A stretch of 64,000 nt of DNA, from assembly GCA_958295665.1 (NCBI GenBank), contig OY282560.1, forward strand, positions 255,607,368 to 255,671,367, in the 5' to 3' direction. This document shows positions 47,303 to 59,815 of this stretch, piece after piece. Positions within the stretch are counted from its first letter, which is position 1. Each line of letters opens with the position of its first letter. This stretch comes from Tipula vernalis. Its lineage: Eukaryota; Arthropoda; Insecta; Diptera; Tipulidae. Under the pieces are notes generated by a model. The model did no database searches. It was not told the DNA's origin and was given only the letters and a program-made list of their open reading frames with translations. Made by a program: the position numbers and the translations under genes.

Positions 47303-47791
47303 GTTATATTTATATTAATATACTAATAATAAACGATAATGATGATGAATATATTAATTGTTTGCTTTATTTACCTTTATGTAATCACGCAAGACGTAAA
47401 TTAACGATTTACATGTGTCCATAACTGCTGTGCTTATAGCCCTTGGCGATATAAAACTGGAATACTTCAAGTCTTCAAAACTTCTTCCTGTAGCTAAAAA
47501 GCGTAGAGTAACTGCTAACTTCTCTTCTGGTGTTAACGATTTTCGCATCAGTGTATCGTGTTTCGCTAAGTGAGGTGATACTAAAGATAGTAATTTTTTG
47601 AAAGCTGTTATCTTTCATTCTCATGTAATTTTTAAAATCATCTTCTTCTGTAAATCGTAGTTCATTTATTAGATTAAAATGATTTAATTCTGCTTTTTTT
47701 GTCATCCAATCTTTAATCCACCGTTTCTTTCTCTGTTTTTTCAATAAGGTTAATATAATAATCAATGCAATGGCTTTTTCTTTCTATCCAT
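45791..47791 (-). pseudogene. PIF/Harbinger (HARBI1-like) transposase, frameshifted
   Basis: Exon 1 (47791-47375) has KKQRKKRWIKDWM, LRFTEEDDFKNYMRMKDNSF, LTPEEKLAVTLRFLATGRSF and CKSLIYVLRDYIK. Donor AAG|GTAAAT joins acceptor TTTCAG before 46521 in phase 0. Exon 2 (46521-45791) has TCLGSLDGKHITTIKP with the first catalytic Asp, FMMVDVGVNGRISDGGV, VFVADEAF with the second Asp, and RARSTVECAFGILANRFG with the Glu. Three or so single-base indels break it: near 47770, at about 47598 (A-run) and at about 46370. All catalytic residues remain, so decay is recent. Length is about 400 residues, normal for the family. Confidence 0.88.
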
Positions 47792-47831
47792 TTTATAATA
47801 CTTGTACGCGATTCAAGCTACTACACCTTAC

Positions 47832-48170
47832 CACAGAAGAAAGATTAATCAGAACAGTCATAACGCTGTTTTTGTATGGAAAAATTTGGACTCATTTTTT
47901 TGACCTTGATTAGCCGAAGGTAAGAGAAAGTTGGGTTATGTATTCTTTGGTTTACTAGTTTTTATATGAAATAATAAAAATTAAGAATCCTTAACAGTAT
48001 AGTTAGTGAAATTATATGACAAGTTTTGTTTTGACAGCATAATTTGTATTAAATATTCAAAAAATTCATAATATTCGAAAATAATTATACTTCAATGTTC
48101 AAAAAAGAAGGTAAGATGAAAAAAAAATTTGATCCACGCAATGTCTATTCTGGTTAATCTTTCTTCTATG
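47832..48170. mobile_element. 339-bp terminal-inverted-repeat element with 7-bp target duplication, copy 2
   Basis: Nearly identical to 11546-11883 along its full length. ACCTTAC flanks both ends (47825-47831 and 48171-48177), a different 7-bp target. The right terminus has one change (CTTCTATG for CTTCTGTG). Confidence 0.9.
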
Positions 48171-48305
48171 ACCTTACTGAGTCAGTTTATATCAAGAAAA
48201 ATTGTCAAGAATATTGCTCAGTGTGCGGGCCTAAATATTTTTCAATATTATTGTCAAACTTGTACATTACATTATTGCCAATAATATTGTGTGTGTGCGG
48301 CTAGC

Positions 48306-48473
48306 CAAAGAGATTAGTTATATGGTTTTAGTCCTGGTAGATATACCAAGGTTGTTAAATGAATTATAAAAAATTATTTTAAAGGAATTAATTCGCTCGT
48401 AACACCTCTACTGATAGTTACACTTCCATCATAAATGTTTCAAGTTGAGTTAACGTAATTCGTTGGGGTAGTA
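48306..48473. repeat. 168-bp direct repeat, copy 2
   Basis: Same sequence and orientation as 43157-43324. It lies about 220 bp upstream of a P-like transposase scrap, so it may be part of that element, but the first copy has no such neighbour. Confidence 0.85.
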
Positions 48474-48689
48474 TAGCATCGACGAATGAATTGGAGTGAA
48501 TTGCGAATTTGTGTTAAATTGACAAATGCTTCGTCAACCTTGAAGGTACAGAAAAAATCCAGAAATGTATGGCAGATTAAACTGCATCTGCATCTGTCTA
48601 ATTTTAAATCTTCAGCTCCTTATGAACGATCAAAACTATGACTCAAAATTATAAACGAAAATTATTTTAAGTTTCTAGTGGTTTTAAAA

Positions 48690-49010
48690 TCAGCATAAAA
48701 GCTAACATTTTACAAGCTGATATTTTGAAGGAAAAGTCTGATGTTGAATACATCTTAACACGTCGAACCAACCAAGATTGTTTGGAAATTTTTTTCAGTT
48801 CTTCTTGGGAAAGGTGGATTTAATTATATGTCATCTTCATTCAAAAATTGCTTGCCGGAAGAAAGCTATTGATTTGAACGCTAATAGCTACAAAACAGAA
48901 TTTGAAATGAGCCTAATGTCTCAAGAGTATGTCAGTACTAATAATTTACCACCTGACGATGTCATTGAGAAGACAGATATCCATGTTTTAAAGCAAAATA
49001 CGTTAGTGTA
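48690..49010 (+). pseudogene. P-element-like (THAP9 type) transposase scrap
   Basis: The plus strand reads DILKEKSDVEYILTRRTNQD then CLEIFF. This matches the block near the C-terminal part of P-type transposases (L-T-x-R-x-N-Q-D-x-L-E-x-F-F), followed in the next frame by LGKGGFN, the usual G-x-G-G element. Frameshifts follow and the rest is unreadable. The identification rests on this one motif cluster; no THAP zinc finger is seen. Confidence 0.55.
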
Positions 49011-49049
49011 CTATTATATTTTTAAGAAAGACGTCGAAATCTAAATTTC

Positions 49050-51160
49050 GTAGGCTTTTTTGGCAGAAAAAAAATTTCAAGAAGAAAGTGTGTACTAATA
49101 AATTTACCAACATAGCTCGATCTTTGGTAAAGGTTGAATGTTTGATGATAATTGCGCACGAATCATCACACATTCATTGGTTACACCTCTTTTCTGCCAA
49201 ATCTAAATGATGATTGCTATGAACATATTCGAAAATTAGTTCATTTGAATGAACTGCAAATAGTCCATAATAAATAATGAATTTTCAAAAATTAAAACTC
49301 GTTTAGCTAGTTATCAAGTATCAAGAAAGCTTAAAATATTAAAAAGTGAAAAATAATTATTTTTCATACATTTTTATGCAATTTTATTACACTTGTCCCT
49401 TCATTAACATGATAATTGGTTAACGCGAATATGATTTAATTTTAATCAACGAGAGCTGGTTTTATCTTAAGCCAATAAATATATCAGCAGAGCATTACGA
49501 TGGTTTTGTATGAAAGACACGTAAAAATGTACGTTTTATGGCGAGACAATATAAGCATAATACAGTTTATGAAACGGCGACTCACATTTTCATAAATAAA
49601 CTTAAATTCCCTTCTAAACCTATTTTGAATAACAGTGTGAAGTTTATTTTAGTTCGAAAAATTTAAAAATTGGACATGTGTGCTTTCAAAACTAGAAGAT
49701 TCAACTTCACCATAAGGAACATTTTGATAAAGGCGAAACCATTAAATGGTTGAAATTTTCACTTTTAGTTATCATGAAAATTATTTCGCCCTTATCAAAA
49801 TGCTCTTTTAATGAATGCAGTTGTTCTGAAATTTAATAAATTTGAAAAACTACATAACCCGAGGTACCTTGCTTAGCGTTGTTGCCACAGAATTGGTAAT
49901 TACTTTAACATTTTCATAAAAAATATTATGTACAATGTAAAAGTTGATTTAATTTTATAGAGAACTTGACACACATAATTTTATTCAAAATGTTTATTCT
50001 GGCTTAATTTGTTTCGTTTTGTTCGTTTCTCTGCAACGTCACATATGGAAACCGCAGAAATTTCATGTTAAAAATTCAATTATGTATTATGCTCAGAAAT
50101 GACATCACCCGAATGATTGATTAATTGTTTATAGCTTGACGAACGGTTTGTGAAACAAAATTCTATACCAGCAGTTAAATACGTTAGAACAATGATTTGA
50201 TTGATTGATACAGGTGTACGATCAAGCCTAAAAAAGATTGCCGGAATACGCCGGGCCCACCGTACACCTTTTTACAAACAACAAAACTGAAAGATAGGAA
50301 AGGGATGGATTCTGGTTTCAGCCAGCTATGCAGTCAATAGTTTGTAAATTTGTTAGTAATAAATGTAGTAAATTTGTTAGTTGATTCAGGTTCTTCAAAT
50401 ATTTCCTTAAATTTGAATCTGCATTAATTCCTTTTGTTAACTAATCATACTCTAAAAATAATTAAGTTTAAATTTAATTCTCTGAAACAAATTATTAATT
50501 AATCTTTAAATACTAAGGACATAACACAGCAATTTCCATTTCTGACACTAAAACTAGTAAAAATTAATAATAAAAAAAAATACATAAAAAAATAAAAACT
50601 AATTTATAAAAACACAAGTTATTTTGTTGTTGCAGCTAACACGGTCCGATCACATCCATTTCCAGGCTCACACCAATGCAAAACAATGACGCACCCTACC
50701 TAGATACCAAAAAATTGCCAGTAAAGTTATTTAATAATAGAAACAATGAAATAAAACACAATACATCTCACAAAAGGGTTTTCATAAATTTACAAACATC
50801 TTCCAGATAAATACGTTACAACAATGAATGTGTCTAAAATCTCGTTAAAACAATCAGGTTTTGTTAAATAAGTTTTATCAATTTTAATAGTATGTAAAAG
50901 CCGGTGTAATTCACGTACAATTAAATTGTATTTACAGTCCAATTTAAAATCTTGAATAAATTTGTGTATATGTGCAATGTACTGACATCACACAAGTATA
51001 TTGCGCAATTTAAAGCAATCAACAATTATTATTTGTTATTTCAAAATAAGAAACAGTTTTTGTTATGCGGTTTTTTCGATATTTTTTCGAAATTAGGAAA
51101 CACCTTATTTGTTTATGTTTTGATAGACATCTGTTCAATGATTTTGGTGATAAAGTAAGA
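49050..51160. other. Intergenic DNA, no recognised gene
   Basis: A pogo-type terminus (CACTTGTCCCTTCATTAACA) starts at 49390 without a visible partner. A hairpin lies at 49718-49807 (AACATTTTGATAAAGGCGAA / TTCGCCCTTATCAAAATG). No coding region identified. Confidence 0.4.
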
Positions 51161-51288
51161 CTTGAGAGTTCCGATTTGCATTTGTACATACTATTTGTAC
51201 AATATCATTAAAATCAAACAATTAAAATTTGTACAATATTTTTCTATTAGTACAAGTATCTACATATATGAAAATCGCAACTCTCAAG
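51161..51288. mobile_element. 128-bp miniature inverted-repeat element
   Basis: CTTGAGAGTTCCGATTT at the left and AAATCGCAACTCTCAAG at the right pair with one mismatch. Inner TTTGTAC words also mirror. Too short to code. Confidence 0.6.
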
Positions 51289-53203
51289 TTTAATTTTAAG
51301 ACCAAAATCATAGAGACATAGTTTACGGTGACTTGCGGAGACTCCAAAATCAATTGAATGAATGAATTTCCACTACATTGCACTTTAATATGTTCATAAT
51401 TTCAGCATAAACAATCTACCTTTCTTTTAAGGATCTCTTAAGCATCCATGTTGTTTTTAAATATGCATTGTTTTTTTATTTTCCCACCTACTCGATCCGT
51501 ATAAATAAAAATAAAAATATTTACTATTTTTTATCCCGTTTACCCTCGTTTTGAGGAAGGTAAATATATGGTATTTAACGAATTTAGTGAATTAAAAGTA
51601 TATTTAAAAAAAAGTATAACAAAAAAACGATATTTTATTTTAATCTACAAACCAACTAATTGATAAGATATAAAATCATTATTTATTGAAATACTTTTAT
51701 CAAAACTGAAACAGGTCACGATTAAAAATAGCTATTTGTAAGGGAAAGCTCAAAAAACGTATTCATTGTTTTGAAATAATGGATTGTCAGGCAAGTGCAA
51801 AAATTGTCCCTTTGGCGCAAAATAAACATAGGGTCCCTTACAGGAAAAATAATACAGTTCGTTGTTTAATAATCTCATGTATTTCATCGTAATATTACCA
51901 TAAAATAGATTTTAAATAAATATTTGTAACAAAAAGCCAATTCTATTAATGTTCAGCTTAGAACACTAAAATAACCTACAAGTACTCGTTAATGTGTAGG
52001 TATTTCACGTTCCAAACGTAACAAAATTATGACTGTGTAAATAATATATGTATTAAATCTATCAAGATTAGGACAAATCTATCTTTGTATTTGTTTATAG
52101 AAATATTTTACAAATACAACTTCGATGTTTTCGTTCAATTTCATTCAGTGTATTTTTATCGAATTCACTTGCTAGCTTCAAGTATGGTTATGATTCATAT
52201 AAAAGACAAACAAACAATTATGATAACAAGTAACGTAATTTCAAGTTCGTAGAATGTACAATACATATTTAGAAAATTTGACTACATAACAGGAGCAAGT
52301 AACGCATAAAATTTCAAAGAATCACAACATTTCATGGAAATCTAATGAGGTTACAAAAAATCGAACTCCGAGCAGAAAACGAGTAAAAAAATGACAGCTT
52401 TTTAACGTCAAAAACGTCTGCTCGGAGTCTGTTTTTTTGTTGCTTGAAAACTGAATGAACCTTGGAATACTGAACTTGACTGAAACTTGAAATACTGAAT
52501 GCGGTCCACTAACAATTGTTCTGACTGCTCCTTTATGACCACATGCAACGCGATTTTAAACATACATAATATGCAATATCTCTGCGGTACCTCTACGATT
52601 CATGAATTGAACCAATATATTCCAACAGCGGTTGCATTCGGTGGTCTATACAAGCCCCTCTATCACTAGTAAGACATATGGCCATATGACAAGTGACATT
52701 TTGTTAAAATAGTTTTTTGACTTTTTTCATCAAATTATTAAATATTTTTAATAGAAACAACCGAATAATTGTAGTGAGCCTTTTAGTTTACAATTTTAGC
52801 CGTTTAATTTAAACAATAATGAAATATATAATTTAAAAATATAGATTTTTATTTTTCGTATACGATAGAATGATAAAATCGCCATATCGCACATTAGCTA
52901 CATTTCTTGACGCATAGTGATTCGGATCAGATCAAAATTTACATGTGAAACAACAACAACATAAGATCCAACATTCGTTTTGGGTCACAAATGGTGATCT
53001 AAAAATAGTTGAACAATATTTTGTAAAGCGATAAAGAATATAATGAATACAGTACGAGTATGAAGAGGCAGATTCAAAACGAAATGAGACAAAAACATTG
53101 AATTTTGGTATTTGTTTGTTTTACGCATTTTTGTGTCGTTTCATGAGACATGATTTGATCTGGATCAGATCAAACGTCAAGAAATGTGGTTAATGTAACA
53201 TAC
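51289..53203. other. Intergenic DNA, no recognised gene
   Basis: A small inverted repeat lies at 52366-52427 (AACTCCGAGCAGA / TCTGCTCGGAGT). A 14-bp palindrome CATATGGCCATATG is at about 52676. GATCTGATCCGAATCAC-like words near 52918 recur inverted near 53158 (GATCTGGATCAGATC). No gene seen. Confidence 0.4.
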
Positions 53204-53434
53204 CAAAACCAACAAAAATGTTTATACAAGCCGTCTCGTTCGCGCCCTACACAGATTCTATCACAAAACATGTACACTATATTTATTATGAATGTATCAC
53301 CTATACTTATCTGTTTTGTGTATATATACTTTCTGATTTATTTGTATGCATCACTAATACTACGCCTTAATGTACTTTTTTATACCTTAAGTGTTTGTAC
53401 TGTTTGGCTTGTATAAACATTTTTGTTGGTTTTG
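53204..53434. mobile_element. 231-bp terminal-inverted-repeat element with 7-bp target duplication
   Basis: Termini CAAAACCAACAAAAATGTTT and AAACATTTTTGTTGGTTTTG. The inverted repeats run about 29 bp without mismatch. AACATAC flanks both ends (53197-53203 and 53435-53441). Same family as the element at 43643. Confidence 0.9.
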
Positions 53435-53441
53435 AACATAC

Positions 53442-55040
53442 CATTATATATTTTATTTTGAGTATAAATACATATAAGTATATCAGAGTTGTAATGTAAG
53501 TGGTCTACCACAATTACTCGTTAATTTCTATTAAAAATATTTAATAATTTAATCAAAAAAAATCAAAAATCTCTTAACGATTCTATATCACTTGCTATTT
53601 AACCATACTTTTAGCTGAATTTATGAGTGTGATTGGTTGGGGTACGGGTATTGTTCTTGCTTTAACAATTATTTACTAATATTTCGAAATATTCGTGGAA
53701 GAACAATCCAAATGGACGGATTGAGAACCTTACTTTCTAATTTTAAAAATTAATTTTTTATTTTAAGATTAAAAAAAGTTTAGGAATAACAAAAATTATC
53801 ATTTTTTGTAATTTCTTATTATCTTTTTCTTATTTTTTTTCACACTGACAACAAACGCATAAAAATATTTTGTATACACATATAAATTTGAAATAAACTA
53901 AATGTAAACAGAGCAATAACAGTTAGCTTTATTTTTAAATACCCGGCGAAAATACATCATCGATTTTCCTCGACATTGAATTTACACATTGAATCACATA
54001 TTAATTTTTTGTAGGGACAATGTAATTTAATTAATTATGTTACCAATCAACAAAAACAAATTTTACTATGAATTTAGTGAATTTACTATGTTTATTTTAG
54101 ATTATGCCTAGAATTGGAGAACAGTAGTTGTTTTTAACCGTTTTTACAGAGAGTGTTACAGTTTAAAGGCCAAAAATTGTTTATTTACCGTTATTTAATC
54201 TATATACATTTTAAATTATTATGAAAATATAAAACTTGTTGTTGGTTTCCCACTGTATAAACTTCCCCCACTGTTTAACTGTAATTACATTTAATTTGTT
54301 TTGTGTACAGGCGTGGTAAAAAAAAATTTTTAAAAGGTGTTATACACTTTTTGATTAAAACCGGTTTTAATGTGTACTAAAATTAGTTTGTATCTTGGCT
54401 ATGTTGGAGGTTGTCTAAGGTAACAGATTTTTATTTTAGTCAGAGATTATAGGAATATATATTCCCATAATTTCTGTTTTAGTTGAAAACAAAATTGTGT
54501 TTTTACCGCTTATTTTAATGCCAATTGCACTGAGGCTTGTATTACGGTCTGCGAATTTTCGGATATATAGTGTACAAAAGCTAATAGTCACGTACTCATT
54601 TATCACACAAAAAAACCAACTATTTTCGTAGTTTTTTGGGTTACAGCTGTCAATTTTGAATTTATTTTCTTTATAATATTCTCGGTACTTACGTTAAATT
54701 AAATTTGCTTTTTTAAGAGGTTTGAATGGTATTTATACAGTCACATATTTATATCAAAATAAATAATTATTTCTATTTCGAATTTTTGTCTGAGAACACA
54801 AACACAACGAAACTCAAACTAAAATTATTTGTATCTCCAATATTTGGTTATTTGGTTAAAAACCAAATTGTTTCAATATCAAAATAATTTACAAAAAAAT
54901 TAATTAAAAAATATGAACATTTAATTAAAAACTTGACGACAAAACGAGTTTACTGAATTTTACAAAGCGATTTAAAATAAAATGTGACATTGACATGATT
55001 CATAATTTTTTCTCATTTGCGGCTTCAATCGGGTTTGACT
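53442..55040. other. Intergenic DNA, no recognised gene
   Basis: Very AT-rich. No gene, RNA or bounded element recognised. Confidence 0.45.
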
Positions 55041-55046
55041 TATACC

Positions 55047-55193
55047 CTAGACAGACTGTGTAATAAATCCTATTTAGCTAAACTAGTTTAAGTTACTATG
55101 CAAAAACAAAGGGATTACCTAAATCGAGGTTGACACACTGCGATTAATCTCGAAAAATTCACTAAATCGGTTTTATTAAATCGCAATGTGTCT
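55047..55193. mobile_element. Short element with CTAGACA termini, copy 2
   Basis: The inverted counterpart of 9192-9356. It begins CTAGACAGACTGTG and ends TCGCAATGTGTCTAG, and carries AACTAGTTTA, ATCGAGGTTGAC and TTAATCTCGA inside. Both copies are preceded by TTATACC, which may reflect a target preference or be part of the element. Confidence 0.65.
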
Positions 55194-55421
55194 AGGCTGT
55201 TACAGTAGTACAAAATGAGTTAGGCTGGGATAAAATATCATGATATTTTTTATCATTTTTGCCCGATTGAACACGTCCAGTACTAAGAAATACGACAGAT
55301 AAGAATATCAGATGAACTAAGCCCGAATGATTTTGCAGTTTTTTGAAATGGAACCCTATATTAAATGTGTCTGTAATATTTTATCTTGGACTCAAAATAT
55401 TACCAAAATGATTCAAGTTGG

Positions 55422-55861
55422 TGTAACGGTGACACCTAGTGTGTAATAGAATAAGTTAAATTAATATCTCAATGTTAAACTAACTAAAATGAAATTTTCC
55501 ATAGCAAAATTGTTCTAAATATTTCTACGCTATTATTACTGGAAAAGTCATAAGCTTTCTAGAAGTTTGGTTTGTGTATATAAAAAAGCGAACGAAGTCG
55601 AATTGAATTATTAGATTTGGTAAGCGATAGTGTAAATATTATAAAGGAATTAAAAAGTGAATTAAAAAGTGTTTTTGTGCGATGATCAGAAAAATTGTGC
55701 GAATAATTTATATAAAGTGATTTTGTGAATTATCATTAATAAATTGTGTTGTAATAATTTTTGTGCTAAATAAATAAATTCGTTGATGATAAATTAAATT
55801 GATTTTGTTTTATTCACAATCCAGTGATACGAACCTTAATTTACAAGGCAAAAACGTAACA
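55422..55861 (+). repeat. 5' LTR of a Ty3/gypsy element
   Basis: Begins TGTAACGGTGACACC and ends AAAACGTAACA, giving TG...CA ends with a short inverted repeat. TATATAAAA at 55577-55585 fits a TATA box. A primer-binding site follows two bases after the 3' end. No matching 3' LTR is present in the window, because the element is truncated. Confidence 0.8.
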
Positions 55862-58800
55862 ATTGGTGACAGCGGTGGGATTGTGAATAATAAGATAAAG
55901 AAAATGATTCTCAACGAATTAAAAGTTCCAGAATTAAAGAGGGTACTTGAGAAACGGGGTTTGGCCACTGATGGGAGTAAAGCAGCTTTACAAGCGCGAT
56001 TACGTGAGGCCATGGAGAACGAAGGGCTGGATGCGGAGCATCATGATTTTGGACAGAAAGTAACGGATGCGGCAACCGTAGAGCAGAAAGAAGGAGATAA
56101 ACAATCGTCAGCCGAAACAACACAACCACTATCTGGAAGTTTCGATTTGTCGCAGTTAATGGCTGCTACGAATCAAATTATGGGACAGATGGGTGTAATG
56201 AACAAGTCAAACCAAGAAATAAAACTCCAGATGAAACAACAAAATTGAAGAAAAACTCCAAACGGAGATTCAACAGGTGGAACATAAATTACAAGCTGAA
56301 TTTCAAACAGAATTTCAACGCCTCGAGAAAGAGCTAACTGACATCAAGGCAAGTGGAACAACAACACAAGTGGTACAAACCGTTCAATCAATCAAGTTAA
56401 AGCTACCAACATTCGACGGAACACCATCTTTCGTCATTTTTAAATTTCAATTTGAGACGCCAGCCAATCAAAATCATTGGAACGACGAACATCGTGTCGC
56501 GGCATTAATAGTGGCACTCAAAGGCGAAGCAGCAGAGGTTTTACAAACCATCACGGAACAAGAGCGCAACAGATATCTCGAAATTATGAAGGAGCTGAAT
56601 AGGAAGTACGGCAGTGACCACAAGCGGGAAATCTATCGCATGGAATTGAAAAGCCGCTATCAAAAGGGAGGAGAATCGCTGCAGGAATTTTCATCGGCAA
56701 TCGAGCGATTAGTGCATCTAGCACATGTCAGTACGTCAGCCGATTATATGGAAAGGCTAAAAATTGACCCATTCATTGACAGCATTCGAGATCCAGAGAC
56801 CCGCAAGGCGGTGATGTTGTCACCTAAAGCGACCTTCGCAGAAACCATCACTTGTGCGTTAACAAATGAAATTGCACAAGCCATCACCAAACCGTCAATG
56901 AAAACACGCCGAGTGGAAGTCGACTCTAGCGTTAACACCGAGCGGTCAGCACCAAAGTACCGAGACGGAAGCGGCAAAATCAGATGTTGGGCATGTGATA
57001 AGGTCGGTCACATCTCGTGGGACTGCTGGGAAATAAGAAGAAAAAGGGGAAGATCACCATCTCCTATGCAGCGACGACCAAGCGGGGAGCAGGCAGTGAC
57101 CAGGCAAGAAGGCCAAATGAGGCAGAAGCTGACTCCCACAACCGATTGCCCCATAACCTCCATCCGCGTTTCGAAAGTAGCAAGAGGCATCGCACGATTG
57201 TCCGTAACGATCTCATCGATGGAGGTAAGCAACCAGCTAATGGATTGGAAGTTACAAACAGCAAATGGCGATAATTCAATAATAAAAGGCAAAAAGATTG
57301 TGAAAATAAAGATCGGACGAACCCTCTTCCAACACGAAGTACTGATTGCAGATATTGTGGATGAAGTCATTATGGGAAGGGACTTCATGAGGGCAAATGA
57401 CTTCGTGGTGGATGTTGAACGAGGAGTTTTAATTTACGATAACATCGAGTTGCCACTTCAATCTAGCAGTGCAGGAGCAACTACCAGGCGAACTATTGTT
57501 GATCATCGGGAGAAAGAAATTATATTCGGGAAAGCCCTAGTTAAACCAGACATCGACCATAGAGTACCAATTAGGACTCTAAATCTCTCGGATAAGACGA
57601 AAACCATCAAGAAGTACTACATCAAGAAAGGGACAGTCATCGGCAAATGTAACGAGGTTTCAACTATAGTAATGTGTGAACAGAAAAGTCCGATTGAAAA
57701 AGCCGATATGCAAGGCCAGAAAGAAATGGTAGAACAACTTATGCAGAAATGGACCGAAGATCTTACCGAGGCACAGAAAAATTCTGCACATCAAATACTC
57801 AAACGGTACATGTCCATGTTTTGTAGTACGCCGAATAATAATGTAAGGACCTCAATGGTAAAGCACCGAATTGATACGGGAACAGAGATGACAATTCGTC
57901 AATCACCCAGGAGATTATCATTGGTAAAACAGCCCATGGAGCTCACCGATAGTATTGGTCGAGAAGAAAGACGGTAGCATGAGATTCTGCGTTGATTACC
58001 GAAAACTCAATGCTGTGACAAAAAAAGATAGCTACCCATTGCCAAGGATCGACGATACATTAGACACATTATCGGGTGCTCGAATATTTTCTACATTAGA
58101 TCTACAAAGCAGCTATTGGCAGGTGGAAGTCCATGAGGAATATCGCGAGAAAACAGCGTTCAGTGTGGGTAATGGGCTTTGGCAATTTAATGTTATGTCG
58201 TTCGGATTATGTAATGCCCCTGCGACTTTTGAACGATTAATGGAGCGCGTGTTAAAGGGATTACATTGGAAGACTTGCCTAATATATCTGGACGACATCA
58301 TCGTCATGGGGAAGGATTTTGACGAGCATCTAAGGAACTTGGCGGAAGTTTTAGATCGGATTCAGGCCGCCGGATTAAAGTTAAGTCCAAAGAAGTGTAA
58401 ACTGTTCAGAACTGAAGTCAAATATTTGGGTCATCTGATAACGACTAACGGAATTCACACCGACGAAGAAAAGATCGCAGCGGTAAAGAACTGTCCAAGA
58501 CCTAAAAAAGTACACGAATTACGAAGCTTTCTGGGATTGTGCACCTATTATAGATGCTTTGTGCCAGGATTCGACAACATTGCCAAGAGTTTTCACGAGT
58601 TGACCAGGAAGAACAAGCCATTCGAATGGAAGGATGACCAGGAAAAAGCATTCGTGGAACTAAGGAAACGGTTATGTGTCGCGCTAATCCTCGCGTACCC
58701 TATACCCAACGTGAAATTTATTTTGGACACCGATGCAAGTAATGACGGTATAGGAGGTGTGTTACCACATGAAACTAATGGTCAAGAACGAGTTATTGCG

Positions 58801-59815
58801 TACTACTCCAAAACATTATCAAAACCGGAGCGTAATTACTGCGTGACACGGAAAGAATTGTTGGCTATAGTGGAATGTGTTAAGCATTTCCATAAGTACC
58901 TTTATGGCCAAAAATTCTATTTACGGACAGACCACGGTGCTTTACGGTAGCTGTTGCAATTCAAGAATCCAGAGGGACAAGTAGCACGCTGTATCGAACG
59001 TCTTCAAAGCTACGATTTCCAAATCGAATATCGGAAGGGAAGTGCACACGGAAATGCTGTCGCATGATCAAGGCGACCGTGTCCAGTAGAATGTAAACAT
59101 TGTGGTCACGTTGAAGCAAAGGAAGGCATCATCTACGTTAGGCTTAATCAAGTGCTGCCTGATGAGGAGTAGACCGACGAAATGATAAGGAAAGAGCAAT
59201 TGGTTGATACAGATTTATCAGTTATATGGAAGGAAAAGGAACACCGGCCAACTTGGAGCGAGATTGCGGACAAAACTCCCATTCTCAAGGCTTATGGGGA
59301 GAACAGGTGTTTAAAACGATTGTGGGAAAGCGCGGATGACAAAGTGAAGCAATTGTTGCTGGTGATACCAAAGTGCCGGATTGCGGAAATCCTGAACTAT
59401 TATCGTGGAGGAGCAAATGGGGGCCACCTAGGAATTAATAAAACACTAGCAAAGATATGTCAATGCCTCTACTGGTCAGGATGTACGCAGTCACTGATAG
59501 AATGGTGCTAAAAATGTGACCAATAAGCGGCGGTTAAGGGACCCGTATGCAAAAATCGTGGAACCATTCGAAAGAATTGCAATGGATGTAGCGGGGCCAT
59601 TTCCCACCACTGAGAGCGGCAACAAATATGTGCTAGTAATAATGGATTATTTCAGCAAATGGCCGGAGGTGTATCCCATTCCCAATCAGGAGACGACAAC
59701 AATAGCTGATGCCGTGGTAAACAACTGGATTAGCAGATTTAGAGTGCCGATGGAGATTCATACCGATCAAAGAAGGAATTTTGAATCGGTGGTATTTCAA
59801 GAAATATGCCAGATG
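55799..59815 (+). pseudogene. Ty3/gypsy gag-pol, multiply inactivated and 3'-truncated
   Basis: Gag opens with a SAP-like DNA-binding segment (LKVPELKRVLEKRGL, GSKAALQARLR). A coiled stretch, a capsid-like region and a CCHC knuckle (CWACDKVGHISWDC, about 56985-57026) follow. A protease remnant keeps IMGRDFM but no D-T/S-G site. Reverse transcriptase is at 57955-58700 with FSTLDLQSSYWQ and YLDDI. RNase H has DTDASNDGIGG and the TDHGALR end. Integrase has a partial zinc finger (GGHLGIN, then WC and KC) and IAMDVAGPFP, but its second Asp context reads TDQRRNFES where the family has DQGRNF-like, and the Glu is missing. Lesions: a frameshift near 56240, loss of the protease active site, a deletion of roughly 25 codons with a frame change near 57935, stops near 58948, 59066, 59171, 59510 and 59523, and truncation at about 59815. 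No envelope gene seen. Confidence 0.9.
55864..55882 (+). other. Primer-binding site (tRNA-Leu like)
   Basis: TGGTGACAGCGGTGGGATT is complementary to the CCA-tailed 3' end of common eukaryotic tRNA-Leu, with one mismatch at base 6 as I recall that tRNA. Its position two bases after the LTR fits. Confidence 0.7.

Larger units (their letters stand above)
45230..47815. mobile_element. PIF/Harbinger-type element carrying both genes (ends not resolved)
   Basis: The MADF gene and the HARBI1-like gene together define the element body. I could not identify its terminal inverted repeats or the TWA duplication by eye, so the limits are approximate. Confidence 0.6.
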
